64,000 nucleotides of DNA from assembly GCF_015674855.1 (NCBI RefSeq), contig NZ_JADMLG010000025.1, positions 19,556 through 83,555 on the forward strand, read 5' to 3'. Of the stretch, positions 33,703 through 41,860 are shown piece after piece (position 1 is the stretch's first letter; each line of letters starts with the position of its first letter). A program made the translations under genes and the position numbers. This DNA comes from Nocardia bovistercoris. GTDB lineage: Bacteria > Actinomycetota > Actinomycetes > Mycobacteriales > Mycobacteriaceae. The notes beneath the pieces are model-generated. The model had not been told where the DNA came from. It saw only the letters and a program-made list of their open reading frames with translations, and made no database searches.

Positions 33703-35259
33703 GTGACGGCACCGGAGCCAGTGGCAATTCTCGGACTGTGGAACATCGCCGACGCCGAACCGGAACGGGTCGCCGTGGTCGATCCGTCCGGCCGGGAGGT
33801 GACCTATCGAGAACTGGCCCGCCTCGCCGACCGCTATGCCAACGGACTCGCCGCGCTCGGCCTGGAAACGGGCGACGTGCTGGTCACGATGGTGCACAAC
33901 GGCGTCGAGGCGATCGCCGCCTATTTCGCGGCCTACCAGGCCGGCTACTACATCGTGGCCGTGAACTGGCACCTCACCGGCCCCGAAGTCGCCTACATCC
34001 TCCGCGACAGCGAGGCCAGGGCGTTCATCGCCGGTGAGCGGTTCGCCGCGGCCGCCGTCGCCGCCGCCGACGCGGCCGGGCTGCCCGCCGCCGCGCGATT
34101 CTCGGTCGGCGCGATCGACGGGTTCACCCCCCTCGACAGCCTCGGCTCGGATCGGGACGGACGCCCCGAACACCGCAGCACCGGCGCGCCCATGCTCTAC
34201 ACCTCGGGCACCACCGGCAAGCCCAAGGGGGTGCGCCGCCCGCTGACCGGCGCCGACCCGGACGACGTGCCGCTGTACGCCACCGTCTTCTTCGGGCTCT
34301 TCGGCCTCGCGCCCTACGACGACAACGTGCACATCTGCGGGTCGCCGCTCTACCACACGGCCGTGCTGAACTTCGCGACCATCTCGATCCAGTTGGGACA
34401 CAAGCTCGTTCTCATGGACCGCTGGGACGCCGAGGACATGCTGCGGCTCATCGACACCCACCGCGTCACCCACAGTCACATGGTGCCGACCCAGTTCCAC
34501 CGGCTGCTCGCCCTGCCCGCCGAGGTGCGCGTGCGATACGACGTGTCCTCGCTGCGCAGCATGGTGCACGGCGCGGCGCCGTGCCCGCCGGAGACCAAGC
34601 GGCGGATGCTCGAATGGTGGGGGCCGACCGTCACCGAGTACTACGCGGCCACCGAAGGCGGCGGCACCGTCATCGACGGCGCGGATTGGCTGCGCAAACC
34701 CGGTTCGGTCGGCAAGCCGTGGCCGTGGTCGGTCATCAAGATCCTCGGCGAGCAGGACGGCGCCGAACTGCCTGCCGGGGAGGCGGGGCTGGTCTACATG
34801 AAGATGGGCGTCTCCAGTTTCGAATACCACCGGGCCAAGGAGAAGACCGAGGAATCGAGGGTCGGTGATCTGTTCACCGTCGGCGATATCGGCCACCTCG
34901 ACGCCGACGGCTATCTCTACCTGCACGACCGGCGTTCGGATCTGATCCTGTCCGGCGGCGTGAACATCTACCCGGCCGAGGTGGAGAACGTGCTGATCAC
35001 CCATCCTAAGGTCGCGGACGTGGCCGTTTTCGGTATCCCGCACGCGGATTGGGGACAGCAGGTGCAGGCCGTCATACAGCTCGCCGACGGCGTCGATGCC
35101 TGCGCCGAACTCACCGCGGAACTGTTGGACTTCGCGAGTTCGCGACTGGCCAAGTACAAGATCCCGAAGTCGGTGGACTACCTGCCCGAACTGCCGCGCG
35201 ACCCGAACGGCAAGCTCTACAAACGCAAGCTGCGCGACCGGTACGTGCCCGCCACGTGA
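33703..35259 (+). CDS. Acyl-CoA synthetase (AMP-forming), KstR-controlled
   Basis: A 518-residue FadD-type ligase from GTG 33703. Motifs: LYTSGTTGKPKGVRRP (about residue 165), EYYAATEGGGTV, GDLFTVGDIGHLDADGYLYLHDRRSDLILSGGVNIYPAEVE and the C-terminal PNGKLYKRKL Lys. The KstR operator ties it to steroid uptake or side-chain activation, perhaps a C24 or C22 steroid acid. It is distinct from FadD3 and FadD19 in this window; I cannot assign a M. tuberculosis number. Convergent with the sigma factor gene. Confidence 0.87.
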   Translation: MTAPEPVAILGLWNIADAEPERVAVVDPSGREVTYRELARLADRYANGLAALGLETGDVLVTMVHNGVEAIAAYFAAYQAGYYIVAVNWHLTGPEVAYILRDSEARAFIAGERFAAAAVAAADAAGLPAAARFSVGAIDGFTPLDSLGSDRDGRPEHRSTGAPMLYTSGTTGKPKGVRRPLTGADPDDVPLYATVFFGLFGLAPYDDNVHICGSPLYHTAVLNFATISIQLGHKLVLMDRWDAEDMLRLIDTHRVTHSHMVPTQFHRLLALPAEVRVRYDVSSLRSMVHGAAPCPPETKRRMLEWWGPTVTEYYAATEGGGTVIDGADWLRKPGSVGKPWPWSVIKILGEQDGAELPAGEAGLVYMKMGVSSFEYHRAKEKTEESRVGDLFTVGDIGHLDADGYLYLHDRRSDLILSGGVNIYPAEVENVLITHPKVADVAVFGIPHADWGQQVQAVIQLADGVDACAELTAELLDFASSRLAKYKIPKSVDYLPELPRDPNGKLYKRKLRDRYVPAT

Positions 35260-35286
35260 ACCCGGCGCCCGGGCGGGCACGCGCGC

Positions 35287-36429
35287 TCAGTCGACCGGTT
35301 CGCGCAGCTCGGGCGGCAGGTCGAAGAGCGGGAACAGGCGGGCGGTGTCGAGGAAGAAGTTCAGCCCCGCGATCGTCTCGCCCTCGAGTTCCAGCACCGT
35401 GACCGCCCACGGGGTGTAGAGGCCTGGCTGCTCGGTGGGCTTGTACTGGCCGAAGGCGATGTGGCCGTTCGCGCCCGCGAGACGGACGAGTTTGGAACCG
35501 GCGCATGCGCTTCCGGTGCCGAGCATGAAGGCCGCGACGTTCTCCGGACCCGAGATCCAGAGTTCGAAGGGCGGCATGGACAGTGCCACATCGGCTTTCA
35601 GCAGCGCGGTGAGCGCGTCCATGTCGTATGCCTCGAAGGCGGTGACGAAATCGTCGACGAGTTTGCGTTGGTTCACATCGGATTCGTCGTAGTCGTCTCC
35701 GGCGGCGGGCTGCACCTTGGACATCGTCGCCCGCGCGCGTTGCAGTGCGCTGTTCACCGAGGCCGTCGTCATGGTGAGGGCCTCGGCGGTCTCGTTGGCC
35801 GAGAATCTCAGCACCTCGCGCATGATGAGGATGGCGCGTTGGGTGGCGGGCAGATGCTGACACGCCGCGACGAAGGCGAGCCGCAGCGTGTCCTTGGTCG
35901 AGGCGTGATCGGCCGGGTCGGCGCCGAAGGCGAGCGCGTTCGGGATCGGCTCGATCCAGACGTAGTCCGGCTGCGGCGCGGGCAGTGTGGAATCGGGCCG
36001 CGACGGGCCGTTGAGATCCATCGGGCGGGCGCGGCGCTGCGGGCCGTCGAGCATGTCGAGGCAGACGTTGGTGGTGATCTTGTAGAGCCAGGACCGCAGG
36101 CTTGCCCTGCCCTCGAAGGAGTCGTAGGACTTCCAGGCGCGGGTGAAGGTCTCCTGTACCGCGTCCTCGGCCTCGAAGGAGGAGCCGAGCATGCGGTAGG
36201 CGTAGGCGCACAGTTCCCTGCGGTGCGCCTCGAAGGAGGCGAGGACATCCTCGCCGAGCGCGTTCGCGGAGCCGAGGCCCGCCGCTGAGGTGGCGGCGGC
36301 CCGCGCGCTCCCGGTGCCGAGCGCGCCGACGCCGGGGGTGTCGGCCGTGCCGAGGGCAGTGTTGGTCGCGCCGGGGGCGGTGTTGGTCGCGCCAGGGGCG
36401 GCGGCGGCCGGGCCGGACGTGTCGGTCAT
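35287..36429 (-). CDS. ECF sigma factor with SnoaL-like C-terminal domain
   Basis: A 380-residue protein from ATG 36429. Residues about 1-60 are a low-complexity tail with three 7-residue repeats (APGATNT type). Region 2 (FEAHRRELCAYAYRMLGSSFEAEDAVQETFTRAWKSYDSF) and region 4 (LPATQRAILIMREVLRFSANETAEALTMTTASVNSALQRARATM) are clear. The last ~130 residues form an NTF2/SnoaL-like domain (LVDDFVTAFEAYDMDALTALLKADVALSMPPF), as in SigG/SigJ/ECF41-type factors, where it modulates activity without a classical anti-sigma. No anti-sigma gene is adjacent. It interrupts the sterol cluster. Confidence 0.88.
   Translation of the reverse strand: MTDTSGPAAAAPGATNTAPGATNTALGTADTPGVGALGTGSARAAATSAAGLGSANALGEDVLASFEAHRRELCAYAYRMLGSSFEAEDAVQETFTRAWKSYDSFEGRASLRSWLYKITTNVCLDMLDGPQRRARPMDLNGPSRPDSTLPAPQPDYVWIEPIPNALAFGADPADHASTKDTLRLAFVAACQHLPATQRAILIMREVLRFSANETAEALTMTTASVNSALQRARATMSKVQPAAGDDYDESDVNQRKLVDDFVTAFEAYDMDALTALLKADVALSMPPFELWISGPENVAAFMLGTGSACAGSKLVRLAGANGHIAFGQYKPTEQPGLYTPWAVTVLELEGETIAGLNFFLDTARLFPLFDLPPELREPVD
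36338..36400. repeat. Three 21-bp tandem repeats in the sigma-factor N-terminus
   Basis: Units at 36338, 36359 and 36380; the last two differ at a single base and the first is diverged. They encode APGATNT, APGATNT and ALGTADT in the disordered N-terminal tail. Confidence 0.8.
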
Positions 36430-36540
36430 GGTGCTCACCCTGCCACAGGGCACCGACAGATCGCAGCGGGAATCGTCCGCGAACACCCGCTCGACCTGCG
36501 TAATCAAGATCGGCGGCGAGTTCAGCGCCGCCGCGCGGGC

Positions 36541-37323
36541 TCAGGCGCCGGTGAACTTCGCCGGGCGCTTCTCGGCGAAGGCCCTCGGACCCTCTTTGGC
36601 GTCGGCGGATTTGAACACCTCGCCGCCGATCTCGCCGTCGAGTTTGAAGGCGTCGTTCTCGTGCATACCCTCGGTCTCGCGGATGGCGCGCAGGATGGCG
36701 CGCACCGCGACCGGACCGTTGGCGGCGATCGTGGCCGCGGTCTCCAACGCCTTGTCGAGCGCGGTGCCGTCGGGGACGACATGGCCGACCAGGCCGATCT
36801 CCTTGGCTTCCGCGGCGGTGATGTGGCGTCCGGTCAGCAGGATGTCGGCGGCGATGGTGTACGGGATCTGGCGGACCAGCCGCACCGCCGAGCCGCCGAG
36901 CGGATACAGCCCCCACCGTGCTTCGGAGACACCGAATTTCGCGCTCTGGCCCGCGATCCTGATGTCGGTGGCCTGCAGGATCTCGGTGCCGCCCGCGATG
37001 GCCGCGCCCTCGACCGCCGCGATCAGCGGCTTGGTGAGTCGCCTGCCCTTGAGCAGGGAGTCGATGCGCGACAGATCCCAGCCGCCGCCCGCGAACGAGT
37101 CGCCGGGGTGGGCGGTGGTCATGGCCTTGAGGTCGGCGCCCGCGCAGAACGCGCCGCCCGCGCCGGTGAGGATGGCGACCCGGATGTCCGGATCGCCGTC
37201 GACCTGGTCCCAGGCGTCGCGCATGATCGCCAGCATCTCGTTGGAGAGCGCGTTGCGGGCCTCGGGCCGGTTCATGGTGACGATGAGAACGTGGTCGCGC
37301 TTCTCGACGAGGCAGTGCGGCAT
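36541..37323 (-). CDS. echA19: Steroid enoyl-CoA hydratase EchA19
   Basis: A 260-residue crotonase from ATG 37323, with GGAGGAG 8 nt upstream. Motifs: TGAGGAFCAGADLKAM (about residues 55-70), VEGAAIAGGTEILQATDIRIAG and FGVSEARWGLYPLGGSAVRL with the catalytic Glu positions. EchA19 hydrates the unsaturated C24 steroid side-chain CoA ester. Divergent from fadD19 over a shared KstR site, as Rv3515c/Rv3516. Confidence 0.9.
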   Translation of the reverse strand: MPHCLVEKRDHVLIVTMNRPEARNALSNEMLAIMRDAWDQVDGDPDIRVAILTGAGGAFCAGADLKAMTTAHPGDSFAGGGWDLSRIDSLLKGRRLTKPLIAAVEGAAIAGGTEILQATDIRIAGQSAKFGVSEARWGLYPLGGSAVRLVRQIPYTIAADILLTGRHITAAEAKEIGLVGHVVPDGTALDKALETAATIAANGPVAVRAILRAIRETEGMHENDAFKLDGEIGGEVFKSADAKEGPRAFAEKRPAKFTGA

Positions 37324-37357
37324 GGGGATTCTCCTCCGTTTGATCCTTGTCAGAAAC

Positions 37358-37371
37358 AGTAACACGTTCTA
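37358..37371. promoter_or_regulatory. KstR operator between echA19 and fadD19
   Basis: AGTAACACGTTCTA matches TnnAACnnGTTnnA except for the first base. A TATTTT hexamer (37370-37375) lies 7 nt before the fadD19 GTG, and TACTGT on the other strand can serve echA19. Confidence 0.75.
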
Positions 37372-37382
37372 TTTTTAACTTT

Positions 37383-39032
37383 GTGACCTACAACATAGCG
37401 GACTTCGTCGAACACACGATCGACCTCATGCCCGACCGCGTCGCTCTGGTGGACGACGCCCGCGAGGTGACCTTCGCCCAGTTGGAGGAGCGAGCCAACA
37501 AACTGGCGCATTACCTGCAAGAACAGGGAATCAAGCCGGGGGACAAGGTCGGCCTGTACTCCAGGAACACCATCGAGGCCGTCGAAACCATGGTCGCGGT
37601 GTTCAAGGCGCGAGCCGTATTGGTCAACGTGAACTTCCGCTATGTCGAGAACGAGTTGCAGTACATATTCGACAACTCGGACATGGTCGCGCTCGTCCAC
37701 GAACGCCGCTACACCGACCGGGTCGGCGCCGTGCGGGGGCGTACCCCGAAACTGAATACGGTCGTCGTCATCGATGACGATACGGCCGGGCGGATCCCCA
37801 CCGCAGCCGATTCCATCGATTACGACACGGCGCTCGAGATCTCCTCGGGGGAGCGCGATTTCGGCCCGCGCTCGGTCGACGACATCTTCATGCTCTACAC
37901 CGGCGGCACCACCGGCATGCCCAAAGGCGTGATGTGGCGGCAGGAGGACTGGTGGCGGGTGCTCGGCGGCGGCATCAACTTCGTCACCGGCGAGGCCGTC
38001 GAGGACGAATGGCAGCAGGCCGAGACGGGCGCGGGCAATCCGCAGATGGTGCGCTATCCGATTCCGCCGCTCATCCACGGCGGTTCGCAGTCGGCGATCT
38101 TCCACGGTCTTTTCGACGGCGGAAAGACCGTCATGCTGCCCGAATTCGACGGTCACACGGTATGGCGCGCGATCGACCGGCACGCGGTCAACCTGATCTT
38201 CATCACCGGCGACGCCATGGCGCGCCCGCTGCTCGACGCGCTGCGGACCGGAGATCCGGAAACCGGTGTGCCGTACCAGCATCCGAACCTGTGGGCGATG
38301 GCGAGCACCGCCGCGTTGTTCTCCCCGGTGCTCAAGGACCAGTTCATCGACCTGCTGCCCAATACCTTGATCACCGATTCGATCGGGTCGTCGGAAACCG
38401 GGTTCGGCGGGCTGGCGGTAATCACCAAGGGGGCCACCCATACCGGCGGTCCGCGGGTCAAGATCGACGCCGCCACCGAGGTGCTCGACGAGGACGGCAA
38501 GCCGGTCGAGCCGGGATCCGGGCGGGTGGGGATGTTGGCGCGCAAGGGGCATATACCGCTCGGGTACTACAACGACGAGGTGAAGACCGCGGCCACGTTC
38601 AAGGTCGTCAACGGCGTGCGGTACTCGATTCCCGGCGACTACGCGCGGGTCGAGGCGGACGGCGCGGTCACCATGCTCGGGCGCGGGTCGGTCAGCATCA
38701 ACAGCGGCGGCGAGAAGATCTACCCGGAGGAGGTAGAGGGCGCGCTCAAGGCGCATCCTCGGATCTTCGACGCCCTCGTGGTCGGAGTGCCCGACGAACG
38801 GTGGGGGCAGCGGGTGGTCGCGGTGGTGCAGTGCGCGGGCGCCGAGCGGCCGACGCTGGCCGAATTGCGGCCGGTGCTGACCGCGGAGATCTCGGCGTAC
38901 AAGCTGCCGCGCAGCCTGTGGTTCGTGCCGGAGATCAAGCGTTCGCCCGCGGGTAAACCCGATTACCGGTGGGCGAAGGAGCAGACCGAGCTCAGGGCTC
39001 CGGACGAGCACGTCGAAGCCACGGGGACATAG
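37383..39032 (+). CDS. fadD19: Steroid-CoA ligase FadD19
   Basis: A 549-residue AMP-forming ligase from GTG 37383, placed at the predicted transcription start; the 12 extra codons upstream run through the operator. VTYNIADFVEHTIDLMPDRVALV is the familiar FadD19 start. Motifs: LYTGGTTGMPKGVMWRQEDWW (about residue 175), DSIGSSETGFGG, SIPGDYARVEADG and the end RSPAGKPDYRWAKE. FadD19 activates C27/C24-branched sterol side chains with CoA. A hairpin terminator follows at 39084. Confidence 0.92.
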   Translation: MTYNIADFVEHTIDLMPDRVALVDDAREVTFAQLEERANKLAHYLQEQGIKPGDKVGLYSRNTIEAVETMVAVFKARAVLVNVNFRYVENELQYIFDNSDMVALVHERRYTDRVGAVRGRTPKLNTVVVIDDDTAGRIPTAADSIDYDTALEISSGERDFGPRSVDDIFMLYTGGTTGMPKGVMWRQEDWWRVLGGGINFVTGEAVEDEWQQAETGAGNPQMVRYPIPPLIHGGSQSAIFHGLFDGGKTVMLPEFDGHTVWRAIDRHAVNLIFITGDAMARPLLDALRTGDPETGVPYQHPNLWAMASTAALFSPVLKDQFIDLLPNTLITDSIGSSETGFGGLAVITKGATHTGGPRVKIDAATEVLDEDGKPVEPGSGRVGMLARKGHIPLGYYNDEVKTAATFKVVNGVRYSIPGDYARVEADGAVTMLGRGSVSINSGGEKIYPEEVEGALKAHPRIFDALVVGVPDERWGQRVVAVVQCAGAERPTLAELRPVLTAEISAYKLPRSLWFVPEIKRSPAGKPDYRWAKEQTELRAPDEHVEATGT

Positions 39033-39083
39033 ATCCACGGGGGACATAGATACTGTGGGCAAGTAATAATCTTCTCGACCGAC

Positions 39084-39113
39084 AGGGCCGTCGCGCTTCG
39101 CCGCGTCGGCCCT
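39084..39113 (+). terminator. Hairpin terminator after fadD19
   Basis: Twelve-base arms AGGGCCGTCGCG and CGCGTCGGCCCT (one mismatch) around CTTCGC. Confidence 0.7.
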
Positions 39114-39149
39114 TCCGCAGCCCCGGCGACGCGCCGGAGGGGAGTGGAC

Positions 39150-39974
39150 ATGACAGCACCGATGGCATTCTTCGAGCGGACCCCGGTGGGATTCGAACCG
39201 CTCGCCTACTCGGCGAGCGCGTGGTCGCCGGACATGGTCAACGGGCCCGCGGTCTGCGGTCTGCTCGCCCGCACGCTCGAACTCGAATTCGGGGCGCCGG
39301 AGTTCACCCCGGTGCGGCTGACCGTCGACCTGTTCCGCCCGGTCCAGCGCCGCACCTCCGAGGTGCGCACCGTCGAAGTGCGCTCGGGCAACCGGATCCG
39401 GGTCGCCGACGCCGAACTCGTCCAGGACGGCGAGGTGAAGGCCCGCGCCACCGCGGTCTTCCTGCGACGCTCCCAACAGCCGCCGGGGGAACTGTGGACG
39501 CGCGCCGAACTGCCCGCGCCACCGCCGGAGGAACTGTCCGACCCGCCGGGACGGCCGCTGTGGGGCAGCGACGACCATCCCGACGGCTGGACCGGCGACC
39601 TTAGCGAACACCAGAACGCCAGCCGCAAACGCTGCTGGCAGACACCGCTGCCGACGGTGCTCGGCGAACCGCTCACACCGTTCGCGGCCGTGGCGACCAT
39701 CGCCGAAGCGGCGAGTCTGATGACCAACTGGAGCACCGCGGGCGTCGGCTTCATCAACGCCGACCTCACCATCGCGCTGACCCGCCCGGTGCGCGGCACC
39801 GCCATCGGCGTCGAAGGCGACAGCCATTTCAGCGAACACGGCATCTCGGTGGGCAGCGCCACCCTCTTCGACCGCGAAGGGGCCTTCGGCACCGCGATGG
39901 TGACCGCGCTCGCGAACGCCGAGCGCACGGTCGATTTCGTGGAGGAGGACTTCGCCGAATTGCGACGAGGCTAG
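39150..39974 (+). CDS. Acyl-CoA thioesterase-like hotdog protein
   Basis: A 274-residue double-hotdog protein. ATG 39150 has GGAGGGG at a proper distance; GTG 39144 in the same frame is too close. N-terminal hotdog: FEPLAYSASAWSPDMVNGPAVCGLLARTLE, followed by the LTVDLFRPV strand; second hotdog: MTNWSTAGVGFINADLTIALTRPVRGTAIGVEG. This is the TesB-like thioesterase_4HBT group, likely releasing CoA from acyl intermediates. Its stop overlaps the convergent MarR gene's stop by 4 nt. Confidence 0.8.
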   Translation: MTAPMAFFERTPVGFEPLAYSASAWSPDMVNGPAVCGLLARTLELEFGAPEFTPVRLTVDLFRPVQRRTSEVRTVEVRSGNRIRVADAELVQDGEVKARATAVFLRRSQQPPGELWTRAELPAPPPEELSDPPGRPLWGSDDHPDGWTGDLSEHQNASRKRCWQTPLPTVLGEPLTPFAAVATIAEAASLMTNWSTAGVGFINADLTIALTRPVRGTAIGVEGDSHFSEHGISVGSATLFDREGAFGTAMVTALANAERTVDFVEEDFAELRRG

Positions 39975-40414
39975 GCGTTGGCGCGCCCGGTCTCGCGAAT
40001 ACCGCCGATCATCCGTTCCAATGAGCGGATGACAGGTTCGCCCGCGAGATCGTCGAGGCCGCTGTCCGCGATGGCCGCGGTCATCTCGCGATGCGCGTCC
40101 AGCCCGCGCGCGGTGGGGAACACCAGGACGCGGCGGCGATCGGTGTCATCGACCCGACGGTGTACCAGGTTGTCGGCGATCATCGCGTCGATGAGCCTGG
40201 TCAGGCTCGCGCCCGCCAGCAAGGTCGCCTCGCTCAGCTGCGACATGGAGCGGCCGTCGGCCGCGGCGACCGCGCCGAGTACATGCCAGCGCGCGATGGA
40301 ACTGCCGCCGAGCCTGGCCGCGATCACCCGATCCAGTTCCTGCGAGGCCAGGCGTATGAGTCGAGCCAACTCGGCCAAATCCGCCGAGGCGGCCGGGGCG
40401 GTGCTATCGTCCAC
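39971..40414 (-). CDS. MarR-family regulator
   Basis: A 147-residue winged-helix protein from GTG 40414 (another GTG lies 8 codons upstream). The core is LARLIRLASQELDRVIAARLGGSSIARWHVLGAVAAADGRSMSQLSEATLLAGASLTRLIDAMIADNLVHRRVDDTDRRRVLVFPTARG: helix, HTH, then the wing with DDTDRR. It is divergent from the AmiC-like gene at 40478, suggesting control of that gene. Confidence 0.88.
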   Translation of the reverse strand: MDDSTAPAASADLAELARLIRLASQELDRVIAARLGGSSIARWHVLGAVAAADGRSMSQLSEATLLAGASLTRLIDAMIADNLVHRRVDDTDRRRVLVFPTARGLDAHREMTAAIADSGLDDLAGEPVIRSLERMIGGIRETGRANA

Positions 40415-40477
40415 CTCGGCACTATATCCAACGCCGAACACGTCATATCCACGCGGAAACGCGCAGGGGTGAATTCC

Positions 40478-41563
40478 ATGGTTGACAGGGATTTCCGTGG
40501 TGCGGGGGCAACGGCAACGGTCGACATCGCGCTGGTGATACCGCTCAGCGGTCCGGCGGGCATGTTCGGGCCGTCCTCGGAGGCTTGCGCCACGCTGGCC
40601 GCCGAGGAAATCAATGCCATGGGCGGCATTCTGGATCGCCCGGTGCGCCTGCACACGGTCGACGCGGGCGCACCGCTGCCGGTGCTGTCGGCGCGAATCG
40701 AGCGGATGGTGCGGCACGGACGCGTGGACGGGGTGGTCGGTTGGCATCTGTCCAACGCGCGCAAGGTGATCACTCCGCACACCGCGGGTCGGGTGCCGTA
40801 TGTGTACACCACCTTCTACGAGGGCGGTGAGGACAGCGAAGGCGTCTACATGGTGGGGGAGACGCCGAGTCAGCAGTTGTTCCCGGCATTGCGTTGGCTG
40901 CGTTCGGAATTCGGGTTGCGGCGGTGGTGCGTGGTCGGTAACGACTATGTCTGGCCGCGCGAAACCGCCAAGGCCACGCGGGAATACGTCGCGAATACCG
41001 ATATCGACATCGTCGGCGAAGCCTATGTTCCGTTGGGCGGCAGGCAGTTCGGGCCGCTGCTCGACCTGATCAGGAACTCGACGGCGCAGGGGGTGCTGCA
41101 ATTGCTGGTCGGCGCCGACGGCGCGGCCTTCAACGCCGCCTTCGCCGACGCCGGGCTCGATGAGCACCGTATCCGGTTGAGCATGATGATCGGCGAGGAT
41201 GTGCTCTACGCGGGTGGGCCCGACAGCACGCGCGGTTTGTACACGGCCAGTGGCTATTTCGAGAGCGTTGTCACCCCGGAGGGGATGGATTTCGGCAGCA
41301 GGTACGTGCGCAGGTACGGCACCTTCGCGCCCGCGCTGAACAATATCGGCGAATCCTGTTACGAGGGCATGCTGTTGTTCGCCGCACTGGCCGAGGCGGC
41401 GCGCAGTCTCGACCCGCGCGCGATCGAACGCCACGCCGGTCGCGTCGGATATCGTGGGCCGCGCGGCGATGTGCGGGTGCGAGGGGCGCACACCACGCAG
41501 CCGGTCTATCTCGCCGACACCGACTTCCTCGAGTTCAGCGTGCTCGCCGAACTCACCCAGTAG
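40478..41563 (+). CDS. AmiC/urea-type substrate-binding protein without signal peptide
   Basis: A 361-residue periplasmic-binding-protein type 1 fold (VDIALVIPLSGPAGMFGPSSEACATLAAEEINAMGGILDRPV at the start, ALNNIGESCYEGMLLFAALAEAA near the end). ATG 40478 has AGGGG 8 nt upstream; GTG 40469 is an alternative. Neither gives a signal peptide or lipobox, so it resembles AmiC, the cytoplasmic amide sensor, more than an ABC-transporter receptor; no transporter genes are near. With the divergent MarR gene it may form a ligand-sensing pair. Confidence 0.8.
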   Translation: MVDRDFRGAGATATVDIALVIPLSGPAGMFGPSSEACATLAAEEINAMGGILDRPVRLHTVDAGAPLPVLSARIERMVRHGRVDGVVGWHLSNARKVITPHTAGRVPYVYTTFYEGGEDSEGVYMVGETPSQQLFPALRWLRSEFGLRRWCVVGNDYVWPRETAKATREYVANTDIDIVGEAYVPLGGRQFGPLLDLIRNSTAQGVLQLLVGADGAAFNAAFADAGLDEHRIRLSMMIGEDVLYAGGPDSTRGLYTASGYFESVVTPEGMDFGSRYVRRYGTFAPALNNIGESCYEGMLLFAALAEAARSLDPRAIERHAGRVGYRGPRGDVRVRGAHTTQPVYLADTDFLEFSVLAELTQ

Positions 41564-41643
41564 TCGGTGTCCTGGGCTTTTCCGCAGGCGACATGGGTCG
41601 CCGTGGCGGCGTAATACGAAGTTCACGTTGTGGTTTCGCCCGC

Positions 41644-41665
41644 GATACATCCCTGCATTTGTATC
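41644..41665. repeat. Short inverted repeat GATACA/TGTATC
   Basis: GATACA at 41644-41649 and TGTATC at 41660-41665, in the AT-richer stretch of the 300-bp gap after the AmiC-like gene; possibly an operator, otherwise unexplained. Confidence 0.35.
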
Positions 41666-41818
41666 GTCACCGTACGAAATAGGTTCAGTTGAAAATATCC
41701 GACCGCGGTGGCGCTGGGCCGCCGAACAACCCGCGGCGCACCGACCGTGCCGGAGATCGAGTGCGCCCTCGGGTGGGGTGGAGAACGGGACAGAGCGACC
41801 CGTTCCGCCCGTGAGGAG

Positions 41819-41846
41819 TCGACCCGTCCCCGTCCGGGCGGGTCGA
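41819..41846 (-). terminator. Hairpin terminator of the FAD monooxygenase
   Basis: TCGACCCGTCC pairs with GGGCGGGTCGA (one wobble, arms of about 11 bp), 14 nt past the monooxygenase stop. Confidence 0.7.
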
Positions 41847-41860
41847 TTCCGAACGGAAAC

